DNA of 64,000 nt from Syntrophus gentianae (GCF_900109885.1 NZ_FOBS01000002.1:178393-242392); one strand, 5' to 3'. Shown: positions 34,657 through 43,448, counted from the stretch's first letter. A program made the numbers and translations. The notes: a model not told the origin generated them from the letters alone.

Positions 34657-35277
34657 ATGAGACTTATTCCCAGGGAAGAAAAATTCTTCGACCTGTTTGA
34701 AGAACTGGCGGCCAAGATCGAAGAGGGAGGCCTTCTGTTCATTGAGATGCTGGAAAATTACGAAATGGCGGAACCGAAGATTGTCCGAATCAAGGAAATC
34801 GAACACGAGGCCGATGTCATCACGCACAAAACCTACGAGAAAATGCATCGGACCTTTCTCACCCCTTTTGATCGGGAGGACATCCACGCGCTTCTCAACA
34901 AGATGGACACCATTATGGATATCATTGAAGCTTGCGCTCTCCGAATGCCCCTTTACAAAATCAAGGAACCGGCACCGGAGCTGAAGGAACTGTCCCGTAT
35001 TCTAAATAAAGCCATTCTCAAGGTGAAAGAGGTCGTTTATGCCCTGCGGGACAAGAAGAATGCCCGCATGATCCTTGATGCCTGTGTGGTAATCAATACG
35101 GCGGAGAATGAAGGGGACATTGTGTTGAGAAGGGCAGTCTCTCGACTCTTCGAAGAAGAAAAGGACGTTGTTGAGCTGATAAAATGGAAGGAATTATTTG
35201 AACGGATCGAGGAAGCCACGGATGTCTGCGAAGATGTATCCAATATCGTCGAGGGAATCGTTCTAAAAAATGCTTGA
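34657..35277 (+). CDS. DUF47/PhoU-like protein (Pit-accessory type)
   Basis: I chose the ATG at 34657 with an AAGGAGG site, giving 206 residues starting MRLIPREEKFFDLFEELAAK. The all-helical DUF47 fold is related to PhoU; IEHEADVITHKTYEKMHRTFLTPFDREDIH is the characteristic region, with acidic and histidine metal ligands. Members usually sit next to a Pit-type phosphate transporter and regulate it. Here the next element is a terminator and then a convergent gene, so the transporter is missing or located elsewhere. Confidence 0.9.
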   Translation: MRLIPREEKFFDLFEELAAKIEEGGLLFIEMLENYEMAEPKIVRIKEIEHEADVITHKTYEKMHRTFLTPFDREDIHALLNKMDTIMDIIEACALRMPLYKIKEPAPELKELSRILNKAILKVKEVVYALRDKKNARMILDACVVINTAENEGDIVLRRAVSRLFEEEKDVVELIKWKELFERIEEATDVCEDVSNIVEGIVLKNA

Positions 35278-35324
35278 TTCCCTCGCTGAAACCTGCTCCG
35301 TTCCGTTTTCAATCCATCGGTTAT

Positions 35325-35372
35325 AAAGCAGAAGTTCTCCCCGGCAGCGCTGCCGGGGGGAACTTCTGCTTT
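35325..35372. terminator. Long bidirectional terminator
   Basis: AAAGCAGAAGTTC (35325-35337) pairs with GAACTTCTGCTTT (35360-35372), with an inner CCGGCAG/CTGCCGG stem. It lies between the converging DUF47 and exported-protein genes. Confidence 0.8.
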
Positions 35373-35379
35373 AAACAAC

Positions 35380-36117
35380 TTATTTCACGGTATACCCGCG
35401 ACCGTCAAGACAGGCGCCCATCGCCCGCTGATAGTCCGCACGCGTTCCTCTTGTCCGGGCTTCCGGCGGCTGGGTCGGATCGAAACCTGTCTGCTCGACA
35501 GCCCAGCGATGACATTGGTACCGATCATCCGCCTGTTGCTGCTCGCTCTGTCCCAGGCGGGGATAGATAAACAAATCCTCTGCCGGCGGCGGCGCCTGGC
35601 TGACCTCCTCCTTCGGCGGCGGAACAACAACATAGCCGGCACCCTGATGGGCATAATAGATTTCGTTGGCATAATAGTAAGGCGCCCCTCCCACCCAGAC
35701 CGTCGAGTAATAAGGGGGAAGGAAGGGCACGTACAGACCGAAGGGTGGAACAATAACGGAAAAGTATGCCCCGTAAGGACGGTACCAGACGCCGCCGTAA
35801 TAGTAATAGTGATGGCCGCCATGATGCGCATGATAGGAGCCATGGGGCACCTTCCTGTAGGCTTGACCGTGGACAGGGTAGCTGCGGTTATGTTGATAGC
35901 GCGTATCCCGGAATTCGCGATGAGGACTACCGCCTTGAACGGCACGAGGGGAATGTTGAGGCGAACCACGGTACGCCCCGCCACGGGAACCCCCATAGGG
36001 ATTTCCTCGATCCGCCGCTTCCGCTGTCGTGGACCAGGCGAACAGAAGAATACCGGACAGCAGGACTCCCATCAGCCCCAGGCTCCAGGATATTTTTTTA
36101 CAAAAAAGATTTGTCAT
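35380..36117 (-). CDS. Exported protein, His/Tyr/Gly-rich with C-terminal YPxxGQ domain (245 aa)
   Basis: The ATG at 36117 has AAGGG upstream. A signal peptide (about 1-34, ending AEA) leads an R, G, S, H and Y-rich stretch with runs HHGGHHYYYYGG. A segment PYGAYFSVIVPPFGLYVPFLP follows, similar to DUF6515-type outer-membrane or periplasmic proteins. The last 60 residues form a module with YPRLGQSEQQQADDRYQCH, WAVEQTGFDP and CLDGRGYTVK. The same module ends the next gene upstream, so they are paralogous at the C-terminus and probably work together at the envelope. Function unknown. Confidence 0.75.
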   Translation of the reverse strand: MTNLFCKKISWSLGLMGVLLSGILLFAWSTTAEAADRGNPYGGSRGGAYRGSPQHSPRAVQGGSPHREFRDTRYQHNRSYPVHGQAYRKVPHGSYHAHHGGHHYYYYGGVWYRPYGAYFSVIVPPFGLYVPFLPPYYSTVWVGGAPYYYANEIYYAHQGAGYVVVPPPKEEVSQAPPPAEDLFIYPRLGQSEQQQADDRYQCHRWAVEQTGFDPTQPPEARTRGTRADYQRAMGACLDGRGYTVK

Positions 36118-36180
36118 GACAAATTCCCTTTCTGAAAATTTCATGCATTTTCGCAAGTTTCAGGTTAAAGGACCGATCCC

Positions 36181-36798
36181 TCAACGTACCGTGTAGCCCC
36201 GGCCTTCCATGCAGGCGGACATCGCCCTGCGGAAACGGCTGGCCTGCCCGGCGAGCTGGGCATCCTGGGTACGATGCTGCGCATTATAGGCTTCCTCCAT
36301 CTGCCGCGCGGATTCCTGCCTTGCCACGTCGGACACCGCCCCGACCACGGCTCCCCCTGCTGCACCGATCAGCGCCCCCTCTCCGGCATGATAAGGGCCG
36401 CCGATCAGTGCACCCAGAACCGCACCGGTAATGGACATGGTAATGGTATCCCAGCCTGGCGGCGGCATCGGGACCACACTGACACGCTGATTCATGGGGA
36501 TGGCGGACTGGCCCGGATCAAATCCGGTCATCTTAACCGCCCAGTTATAACATTCATAATGGTCACGGGACTGCTGTTCAACCGTTTGACCCTTATTCGG
36601 GTAAAAGTAGAGCTGGGTCAGAGGCAGACTGGAATTGCCGTTAACGGCAGAAACAGGCTGCACGGCGGCGGGATAGGGTCTGTAATAGCAGGATGTCATT
36701 CCCCCTGCGGCCAGGACGAGGAGGATTCCCAGACAAAGCCGTGACATCCGTCCCCTCAGCGGAAATTCCCCTGCTGTATCCTTTCTGTTTAAAACCAT
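36181..36798 (-). CDS. Lipoprotein with glycine zipper and YPxxGQ domain (206 aa)
   Basis: The ATG at 36798 with GAGAGGAAG ahead gives a signal ending AAGGMTSC, a lipobox, so the mature protein is probably lipidated. It contains YPNKGQTVEQQSRDHYECYN and WAVKMTGFDP, the module shared with the downstream gene. A glycine-zipper membrane segment follows (ITGAVLGALIGGPYHAGEGA), then RRAMSACMEGRGYTVR. In this protein the module is split around the zipper; in the partner it is continuous. Location is probably the outer membrane. Both genes run in the same direction, 63 bases apart. Confidence 0.75.
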   Translation of the reverse strand: MVLNRKDTAGEFPLRGRMSRLCLGILLVLAAGGMTSCYYRPYPAAVQPVSAVNGNSSLPLTQLYFYPNKGQTVEQQSRDHYECYNWAVKMTGFDPGQSAIPMNQRVSVVPMPPPGWDTITMSITGAVLGALIGGPYHAGEGALIGAAGGAVVGAVSDVARQESARQMEEAYNAQHRTQDAQLAGQASRFRRAMSACMEGRGYTVR

Positions 36799-37009
36799 CC
36801 TTTTCTTCCTCTCATCATGATGACACTCCCTCACCCCTCAGAATAGAGCGGGAGTTTTTACCGTACATTTTTGCACAACAATATGCCTTTGAAATCCACT
36901 CTGCTGACTATTATTGAGCAGGGAGTGTGCCGACAGGGGCTTAAAAATAACAATATAAATTGGATATATGTAATATTAAGCAGTTATACACGTTCAAAAA
37001 GAAAAGCCT

Positions 37010-37067
37010 GAGATAAAGTGAGTAATAAGTATCCACCTGCGTTATCCACCTGGAGATAAAATAGCCA
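37010..37067 (+). repeat. Dispersed TATCCA element, copy B
   Basis: TATCCA at 37030 and 37043 and TAGCCA at 37062, with the same spacing and flanks as the copy at 18856. Here it lies between two reverse-strand genes and is unlikely to serve as a shared promoter. Confidence 0.6.
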
Positions 37068-37093
37068 CCTCGCGGATTGTTCCCGGGGTTTTT

Positions 37094-38005
37094 TCAATAT
37101 TCATCCAGGCGATAGAGCCCGGCATGGAAGGCAGCCTTCACGGCCTCGGCCAATTCCACCGCCGTAATGCGCCGATTGATCCGGTCATCCCGGTGGGCGA
37201 GCCCGCAAGGGCGGTACTGCCCCATGACGTTGACATAGGTGTGCGGGGAAATCTCCCGGGACAGAAAGTTCATGACCTCGCGTGAGCCGGCGATGTTCTC
37301 CGGCATGACCAGATGGCGGACGAGAAGCCCCCGGACGGCAAGCCCCGTTTCGTCCAATTGAAGATCGCCCACCTGGCGGTGCATCTCCTTCAAGGCCTTT
37401 TTCGCCTGTTCCCGGTAATCCGAGACATGGCAGAAGCGCTCCGCCCACACATTGTCCCAGAATTTGAAATCCGGCATGTAAATATCGACGATCCCCTCCA
37501 GCAGTTCCAGGGTTTCCACGCTTTCATAACCGCCACAATTGTAAACCAGGGGAGCATCCAGTCCCAGTTCGATGGCGGGAATCAATGCCTGGAGAATCTG
37601 CGGAACCACGTGAGTCGGGGTAACGAAGTTGATGTTGTGACAATGCATCTTTTTCAACGAGATCATGACGGCCGCAAGTTCCGCTGGTTCGAGCGCCTTC
37701 CCGACGAGATGGTGACTGATCTCATAGTTCTGGCAGAAGGAACACAGGAGGTTGCAGGAGCTGAAAAAGATGGTGCCGGAGCCGTAGGTCCCCACAAGAG
37801 GGGCCTCCTCCCCGAAATGGGGGGCATAACTGGCAACGTAAGCTTTGTCCCCGGTTCTGCAGATCCCTGTTTTCCCGGCCAGCCGGTCGACTTTGCAGTT
37901 GCGCGGGCAGAGCCGGCAGGCAGGAGAAATCAGGGCAAGAGCCCGCTCAATCCGCTCCTGCAATTTTCCTTCACGGTACAGGGAAAGGTAGGATGGCTGC
38001 CTCAT
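37094..38005 (-). CDS. Radical SAM protein, PflA/AmmeMemoRadiSam-like (303 aa)
   Basis: The radical SAM cluster motif is CNLLCSFC (C84, C88, C91; CxxxCxxC). An N-terminal set C30, C33, C37 and C49 (ACRLCPRNC, TGIC) could hold a further cluster or zinc. Conserved radical SAM segments include HNINFVTPTHVVPQI, YNCGGYES and YMPDFKFW. The layout matches pyruvate formate-lyase activating enzyme relatives of about 300 residues found in many anaerobes, whose target is unknown. No glycyl-radical enzyme gene is nearby. Confidence 0.88.
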   Translation of the reverse strand: MRQPSYLSLYREGKLQERIERALALISPACRLCPRNCKVDRLAGKTGICRTGDKAYVASYAPHFGEEAPLVGTYGSGTIFFSSCNLLCSFCQNYEISHHLVGKALEPAELAAVMISLKKMHCHNINFVTPTHVVPQILQALIPAIELGLDAPLVYNCGGYESVETLELLEGIVDIYMPDFKFWDNVWAERFCHVSDYREQAKKALKEMHRQVGDLQLDETGLAVRGLLVRHLVMPENIAGSREVMNFLSREISPHTYVNVMGQYRPCGLAHRDDRINRRITAVELAEAVKAAFHAGLYRLDEY

Positions 38006-38215
38006 AAAAGGAAATCCTTGCTTTTTCCAGATATTCTACCTCATTTTCCCGGGTGAGACCAGTCATCGAGTGCGGAAGTCTGTTCCTGCTTTTTTCAAAT
38101 CTTTTTCCCGGGACTCTGTGCCTCTGCCTTTCAGCAATCCAAGAACATCCTTGACTTATACAATCCTTATCCCTAATCTCCGATAAGGGATGGAATCCGG
38201 ACCCAGGAGGGGCAA

Positions 38216-39646
38216 ATGGAAATGACCGCAAAAGAATCTTTGGAGCGTTTGTTCGGAGGGAAAGGGGTTGCGATACTTGGCGCCTCTGCGAAAAAAGGGA
38301 AACCCGGCAATTCGATCATCGAAAACATACGGGATGCGGGTTTTATCGGAAGTGTTTATCCGATCAGCATCACATCCGACTCCATCCTGGGATTTCAATG
38401 CTGCAAGAGCCTGGAGGAGATTTCCGACCGGATCGACCTGGTGGTGATGGTTCTCCCTGCCGATGATTGCGTAGAGGCGGCGAAGGCCATTGCCCGGCGG
38501 AAAGACGAAAAGGGCGATATCTCAGCCGTGGTGGTGGTTTCCGCCGGCTTCAGCGAACTGGGGACAGAAGAAGGCCGATCCCGGGAAAAAGCCTTGCTGG
38601 AGGCCCTTGTTTCTCGGGGAATCCGGGTGGTCGGTCCGAATTGTCTGGGGGTGATCGATACGTACAGCGGAATCAATACCAACTTTGACATCGGCGCCTA
38701 TCGAAAAGGGGGGCTTTCGATTCTTACCCAGAGTGGAGCCTTTGCGGTCTCCTTTCTGAAATGGGCACAGCCGGGGAATCTTGTCGGGCTCAATAAATTT
38801 GTCTCGCTGGGAAACATGTCAGACGTGAATGTAATCGACCTCCTGCGTTATCTTGCCGACGATGAGCGCACCCAGGTGATCGCCCTCTACCTGGAAGGGA
38901 CAAAGGAAGGGCGGGCCCTCATCGAAGCGGCGGCCGAGGTGTCCAGGAAAAAACCGGTGGTCGCCCTGAAGGCGGGGAAAACCCGGATCGGTTCTATCGC
39001 CGCGGCGAGTCATACCGGCTCCATCGCCGGCAGCTTTGAAATGTATCAGGGCGTTTTCCGGCAGGCGGGCGTTGTTCTGGCCTCCAGCGTCATCGAGTTT
39101 TACCACACCGCGGCCGCTTTCGAAAAAATGCCCCTGCCCCGGGGAAATGCGATCTGTGTCTTGACGGTCCTGGGGGGCCCGGGGACCCTTTGCGTCGACG
39201 AGCTGATTTCTTCCGGAGCCGTTGAACTGGCCAGGCTTTCGGAGGAAACAAAATCCCGATTGAGAAAGATTCTCATCCCGGCAGCCAATATCGGCAAGCC
39301 GGAGGGGTTCATCGATACGACCCCCTCCTTTTCGGAAGAACAGCATCGGGATGTTTTGAAAATCGTTCTGCAGGATCCCGGTGTTTCCGGCGTGATCTAT
39401 CTGACCACTCCCCCTGCCTTCATGGACGAAGAGGCCTTGGCGGACAACATCATTGCCGCCTACAAATCCTTCCCCCGGGAAGAGCGGAAACCCCTTCTGT
39501 CGGTCATCGGCTTCGGCTATTCCGTTCCTCGATTAAGGAACAGGATGGAAGAGGCCGGAATGCCCACGATCGAATATCCGGACATCGCAGCAAAAGTGAT
39601 GATCAATATGGTTCGTTACAGCCAGTACAAGTCCCGGTTTGAGTGA
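38216..39646 (+). CDS. ADP-forming acyl-CoA synthetase, alpha subunit
   Basis: CoA-binding Rossmann domain first (GVAILGASAKKGKPGN, residues 17-32), then succinyl-CoA-synthetase-like domains, with catalytic histidine H266 in AAASHTGSIAG, which carries the phosphate between subunits. Length 476 matches the alpha part of archaeal-type acetyl-CoA synthetases. It makes ATP from ADP, phosphate and acetyl- or acyl-CoA, or runs in reverse. The beta subunit follows after 21 bases. The AGGAGGGG site is strong. Such enzymes allow substrate-level ATP formation in fermenting and syntrophic bacteria. Confidence 0.92.
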   Translation: MEMTAKESLERLFGGKGVAILGASAKKGKPGNSIIENIRDAGFIGSVYPISITSDSILGFQCCKSLEEISDRIDLVVMVLPADDCVEAAKAIARRKDEKGDISAVVVVSAGFSELGTEEGRSREKALLEALVSRGIRVVGPNCLGVIDTYSGINTNFDIGAYRKGGLSILTQSGAFAVSFLKWAQPGNLVGLNKFVSLGNMSDVNVIDLLRYLADDERTQVIALYLEGTKEGRALIEAAAEVSRKKPVVALKAGKTRIGSIAAASHTGSIAGSFEMYQGVFRQAGVVLASSVIEFYHTAAAFEKMPLPRGNAICVLTVLGGPGTLCVDELISSGAVELARLSEETKSRLRKILIPAANIGKPEGFIDTTPSFSEEQHRDVLKIVLQDPGVSGVIYLTTPPAFMDEEALADNIIAAYKSFPREERKPLLSVIGFGYSVPRLRNRMEEAGMPTIEYPDIAAKVMINMVRYSQYKSRFE

Positions 39647-39667
39647 AACAAAGCGGAGGGAGGAAAG

Positions 39668-40363
39668 ATGGCTTATCAGGAGATCGTTCAAAGGGCTTTG
39701 AGAGCAGGCAGGAAGCTTTTACCCGAGCATGAAGCATATGAGATCTGCAAGGAATTTGACATTCCCTTCCCCCCTGGCCGGATTGCCGGGAATTGGGAGG
39801 AGGCCCAGGAGGCCGGCGAGGACCTGGGGTTTCCTCTCGTTTTAAAGATCGTCTCCCCGGAGGTCATTCACAAGTCCGATGTCGGCGGCGTCCTTGTCGG
39901 CATAGCCTCACCCGCCGATCTCAAAAGAGCCTACGATCAGCTCCTGGCCAATGTCAGGGAAAAAGCCGGCGAGGTGCCCATTGATGGCGTCCTCGTCCAG
40001 AAAGCCATGCCCAAGGGGGTTGAAGTGGCCGTCGGGGGACTGAGGGATGAAGTCTTCGGTCCTATGATCATGTTCGGTTCCGGGGGGATTCTGATCGAGG
40101 TTTTCAAGGACGTCTCTTTCCGGATGGCGCCCTTCGATCAGGGAGAAGCCTTGCGGCAGATCCAGGACACGAAGGCATACGAACTGTTGAAAGGCTTCCG
40201 CGGCGCCCCTCCGAGCGATCTGGAGGCCCTGACGCAACTCATCGTCCATACGGGCAATCTGATGTGCAGGATTCCCGAGCTTGCCGAACTGGATTTCAAC
40301 CCCGTGCTGGCCTATCCCGAGGGTTGCGTTGTAGTGGATGCCAGGATGATTTTGAGCGCTTGA
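39668..40363 (+). CDS. ADP-forming acyl-CoA synthetase, beta subunit (ATP-grasp)
   Basis: A 231-residue ATP-grasp protein with LKIVSPEVIHKSDVGGVLVG; H68 is the second phosphohistidine site, and EVAVGGLRDEVFGPMIMFG lines the nucleotide pocket. It accepts phosphate from the alpha subunit and passes it to ADP. It lies 21 bases after the alpha gene with a GGAGGG site, so both are made together. The substrate range (acetate, benzoate-type or branched acids) cannot be read from sequence. Confidence 0.92.
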   Translation: MAYQEIVQRALRAGRKLLPEHEAYEICKEFDIPFPPGRIAGNWEEAQEAGEDLGFPLVLKIVSPEVIHKSDVGGVLVGIASPADLKRAYDQLLANVREKAGEVPIDGVLVQKAMPKGVEVAVGGLRDEVFGPMIMFGSGGILIEVFKDVSFRMAPFDQGEALRQIQDTKAYELLKGFRGAPPSDLEALTQLIVHTGNLMCRIPELAELDFNPVLAYPEGCVVVDARMILSA

Positions 40364-40371
40364 CGGCTCAA

Positions 40372-41232
40372 TTACTGGGGTTTCCGGTAATAGCGCATCG
40401 CTTCGGGAATCAGGGACTGGATGTTGGCAATCCGGGTTGTCGGAGCCGGGTGGGTCGAGAGAAATTCCGGTGAACGTCCCCCACCTTGGGCATTCATCCG
40501 CTGCCAGAGGGTTACCGCAGCCCTGGGATCATAACCGGCCTTGGCCATGAGCACCAGACCGATCCGGTCCGCTTCGTTTTCCTGAAGGCGGCTGTAGGGC
40601 AGGACGTAACCGACCGTTGAGCCGACTCCGTAAAGCTGGAGAAAAAGCTCCTGCGTTGCCGCCGCCTGGGTCGAAAGGGCCGCAGACAACCCGATGCCCC
40701 CGAGCTGAACGAGAAGGGCCTGACTCATCCTTTCGTTTCCGTGTTTGGCGATGGCGTGGGCCACTTCATGCCCCACGACGACGGCCAGGCCTGTTTCATC
40801 CCGGGTAATGGGCAGTATCCCCGTATAAACGGCCACCTTGCCGCCGGGCATGCACCAGGCATTCACCGTCTTGTCGTCTTCGATCAGGTTGAATTCCCAC
40901 TTGTACAGCGCAATATCCCCGCCCGCACCGGTTTCCCTCAGGAAGGATTCCGCCGCATTGGCGATTTTTCCGCCCACCCGCCTGACCATCTGCACTTTTC
41001 CCGCATCATTGGATAGCTTCGATTTTTTCAGGACATCGGCATACTGCTGGTAACCCATGGTCGCCACCTGGGAATCGGACACCAGGCTCAGACTGCTGCG
41101 TCCCGTGAGGGGAACCTCCGCGCAGGAAAGGAGAAAAAGGGTCAGGATCAAGCCGGCAATCAAATTCAATTTTAAGACCCTGGGCGGGCTAAAGAAACAT
41201 CGCCTGTCTTTCAAAGAGATTTCCTTGTCCAT
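40372..41232 (-). CDS. M48-family metalloprotease lipoprotein
   Basis: The ATG at 41232 follows GGAGGTGATAG and gives 286 residues. A signal with lipobox (LFLLSC) suggests an outer-membrane lipoprotein facing the periplasm. The zinc motif is VVGHEVAHAIAKHG (HExxH), and the third ligand lies in ENEADRIGLVLMAKAGYDP. FLSTHPAPTTRI is a further M48 signature. This is the LoiP/BepA-like group that processes or degrades misfolded outer-membrane proteins. It converges on the acyl-CoA synthetase beta gene with an 8-base gap. Confidence 0.9.
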   Translation of the reverse strand: MDKEISLKDRRCFFSPPRVLKLNLIAGLILTLFLLSCAEVPLTGRSSLSLVSDSQVATMGYQQYADVLKKSKLSNDAGKVQMVRRVGGKIANAAESFLRETGAGGDIALYKWEFNLIEDDKTVNAWCMPGGKVAVYTGILPITRDETGLAVVVGHEVAHAIAKHGNERMSQALLVQLGGIGLSAALSTQAAATQELFLQLYGVGSTVGYVLPYSRLQENEADRIGLVLMAKAGYDPRAAVTLWQRMNAQGGGRSPEFLSTHPAPTTRIANIQSLIPEAMRYYRKPQ

Positions 41233-41303
41233 TCTATCACCTCCAAATTTATGCGACACGTCATGGCCGACACTGAGAGGCTGCAACCCTTTACAGCGGC
41301 CCC

Positions 41304-41939
41304 TCAAGACAGTATTTTCTGCAGGCCGACAAAGGCGAAATAAAAGGCAAAGCAAACCAGAAAAACGCCGCAGCCGCCAAGCACATTCCGATAGAGGCGG
41401 TCACTGAGGAAAGAACGGCCCTTGGCGACAGTGCCCGAAACAAGGGCGTAAAACGCCAGATCCCCCAGGATGTGACCGGCAAAGAAAACGGCGATGCCGG
41501 CAATGCCGGACATCCGGCATTGGACAATGTAACCCAGACCGATCGTGGCCCACCAGATATACCAGTAAGGATTGGACAGACTCAGGAGGACGCCGTAAAT
41601 CATGAGGCGCCCCTGGTTTACGCCAGAATCCTGCCAAGCCAGGCTCAGGGATGGCAGTGAACGGAAGATGCCGTAGGCCATCCAGAGCAGAATGACGGAA
41701 CCGGCCAGGGCAATGGCGGTAAAAACCCCTTCCTTCAGAAGGAGAGGCGCCAGACCGACCATCAGGGCAACGAGCAGAACCAGTTCCAGGACCCCATGGC
41801 CGGCGACCAGCAACGGTCCCGTCCAGAATCCGCGCCGCGTACTTTCGCTGATTGTAGCCGTAAGCATCGGCCCCGGCATCATGGCCCCGGAAAGAGCGAT
41901 CACAAAGGATGAGAAAAAAATCGTTATCAGGGCCAGCAC
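41304..41939 (-). CDS. LysE/RhtB-family exporter (211 aa)
   Basis: Six hydrophobic helices; the first reads TIFFSSFVIALSGAMMPGPM, where the MMPGPM turn is the LysE-family signature. A conserved SLSNPYWYIWWATIGL segment lies in the middle. These inner-membrane proteins export amino acids or related compounds. The GTG start at 41939 is preceded by AAGGAA. The substrate is unknown. It is separate from the acetate transporter upstream because a terminator lies between them. Confidence 0.85.
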   Translation of the reverse strand: MLALITIFFSSFVIALSGAMMPGPMLTATISESTRRGFWTGPLLVAGHGVLELVLLVALMVGLAPLLLKEGVFTAIALAGSVILLWMAYGIFRSLPSLSLAWQDSGVNQGRLMIYGVLLSLSNPYWYIWWATIGLGYIVQCRMSGIAGIAVFFAGHILGDLAFYALVSGTVAKGRSFLSDRLYRNVLGGCGVFLVCFAFYFAFVGLQKILS

Positions 41940-42252
41940 GGGACAGATTCCTTTTCACCTGGTGAAAATTCGGGAAATGCGCCTTTCAAAGTCTTTAGTA
42001 AGGAAAGACCGCAACCCGTTGACAGAGATTGTATTATCAGGGAAATTCCCTAAAAAAGCAACGCTCCCGACAGGACACTGCCGGAAGCGTTGCTTGGGAT
42101 AGAATTTCCTCGATAGCGGGAAAAACAACTCAGGATGAAGTTGAACCGCACATCAAATGACCGAGCAAAGAGAACAGACCGTCGTTGATATGCCTTATTT
42201 TCAAAAGGGACCGGAATGAGAAGATCGGAACAACTTCTCTCGAGGACCTGCT
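41940..42252. other. Intergenic region between LysE-type and SatP-type genes
   Basis: Contains the terminator at 42052-42095 and probably the promoter of the LysE-type gene. No gene is seen. Confidence 0.45.
42052..42095 (-). terminator. Terminator of the acetate transporter gene
   Basis: AAGCAACGCT (42056-42065) pairs with AGCGTTGCTT (42086-42095). Read on the reverse strand, the stem is followed by a run of Ts (As at 42052-42057). Confidence 0.75.
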
Positions 42253-42810
42253 TTACCCGAGGGGGAGTACCGTCCGTCCGAACTTTTCATTAAGGACCTC
42301 AGCCATAGCGGTATAAATCGCCAGGGAGCCGCAGAAGACGCCTTCCCAACCCGTCATAACCGCCCAGGTGCCTTTCCATCCGAAACCATCCCGGGCAGCC
42401 AGCATCCAGAACAGGATGGTCAGGGTCAGAAAAACGGCCTGCAGCGCGCGGTTCGCCTTCCAGGTTCCGATCCACATAAAGAAGGTGAACAATCCCCACA
42501 TGAACAGATAGGCCGTCAGGAAGGCCTCGCTGTTTTTCGTGATACCGAATTGCCCGTTGAAATAGATCAGAAAAACCAGGGTGAGCCAGAAAAGACCGTA
42601 GGACGTGAACGCCGTCGTGCCGAAGGTGTTCCCCTTCTTGAACTCCATGATCCCGGCAATGATCTGCGCCAAACCGCCATAGAAGATGCCCATGGCCAGG
42701 ATGCCGGCGCCCAGCTCGAAAAGTCCGGCATTGTGCAGGTTTAAAAGAACGGTTGTCATTCCGAAGCCCATAAGACCCAGTGGTGCAGGATTCGCTAAAT
42801 TGTCCGACAT
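42253..42810 (-). CDS. Acetate/succinate transporter, GPR1/FUN34/YaaH (SatP) family
   Basis: A 185-residue protein with the family signature NPAPLGLMGFGMTTVLLNLHN near the N-terminus, six hydrophobic helices, and the FxxYGxFW-like SYGLFWLTLVF. It carries acetate (and often succinate) across the inner membrane. An AGGAGG site precedes the ATG. Its presence a few kilobases from the ADP-forming acyl-CoA synthetase fits a cell for which acetate is a main product or substrate. Confidence 0.92.
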   Translation of the reverse strand: MSDNLANPAPLGLMGFGMTTVLLNLHNAGLFELGAGILAMGIFYGGLAQIIAGIMEFKKGNTFGTTAFTSYGLFWLTLVFLIYFNGQFGITKNSEAFLTAYLFMWGLFTFFMWIGTWKANRALQAVFLTLTILFWMLAARDGFGWKGTWAVMTGWEGVFCGSLAIYTAMAEVLNEKFGRTVLPLG

Positions 42811-43132
42811 GATAAATGAACCTCCTGATGATTTCTTTATGATTAATTTATAACTGCCCCTTTCGGGCGGCGAGTATAGGTTAAGCTCCAGGGCATGTCA
42901 AATAAAAAGCGCCCTTTTGAGCCGGAGGGACCTTCTCAGGGAGAAATAGCTATTTATTTATTGAAATCAATCGTATCCATCGTTTTCGTCCCCTTGAAAT
43001 AAATTCTCCGCATTCAGGAAAACACAAATAAAAAAACCTGAATTCATTTCAAGAATTTTCTTGACAATATTTTTCTTTTTCTGTTAGTGAAGAATCATAT
43101 TTCTTCTTAAGTATTTAAAAGGAAAGTTCACC
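42811..43132. other. Divergent region upstream of satP-like and ilv genes
   Basis: AT-rich. TTGACA at 43061-43066 followed after 17 bases by TTAGTG is the best forward promoter candidate for the ilv leader. No gene is seen. Confidence 0.4.
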
Positions 43133-43213
43133 ATGTTAAGAAACATTATTCTGATACTGGGCATTATTACCGTAGTCATCGTACGGAAGGGGACTGCTGC
43201 TCGGTTTCTTTAA
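43133..43213 (+). CDS. ilv leader peptide (26 aa)
   Basis: A short frame from ATG 43133 to TAA 43213 with a GGAAAG site. Its core NIILILGIITVVIV contains six Ile, two Leu and three Val codons in 14, exactly the amino acids made by the operon downstream. It is a leader peptide for transcription attenuation: ribosome stalling when Ile, Leu or Val tRNAs are uncharged. The strong mutually exclusive stems that follow support this. Confidence 0.88.
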   Translation: MLRNIILILGIITVVIVRKGTAARFL

Positions 43214-43317
43214 CAAAATGAAATAAGGAACTGAGAGCCGCAGGCCCCTGAACAGGATCTGCGGCTCTTCTTATTTAGAAAAGAGCCGCATTGCATAAAA
43301 ATGCGGCTCTTTTGTTT
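43188..43317 (+). promoter_or_regulatory. ilv attenuator with alternative stems
   Basis: Segment A (43188-43197, AGGGGACTGC, inside the leader frame) can pair with part of B (GCAGGCCCCT, 43240-43249). B (AGAGCCGCAG, 43234-43243) pairs with C (CTGCGGCTCT, 43259-43268). C can instead pair with D (AGAGCCGCA, 43282-43290). D (AAAAGAGCCGCAT, 43279-43291) pairs with E (ATGCGGCTCTTTT, 43301-43313), giving a terminator with a T-rich tail. Full translation covers A and allows B:C and D:E (stop). Early stalling leaves A free for B, releasing C to pair with D (read-through). Confidence 0.75.
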
Positions 43318-43448
43318 TCCGAACGCCGCAATACTCAAGAAAAACGAATCAAAGTTCTGCTTCCCCTCAACAACCCGTGGGGAGCCTCCCAATTCGGGAT
43401 CGGTCAGGGAAGCTGTTACCAAGAATGAAAGGAGTATAACAAATAATC

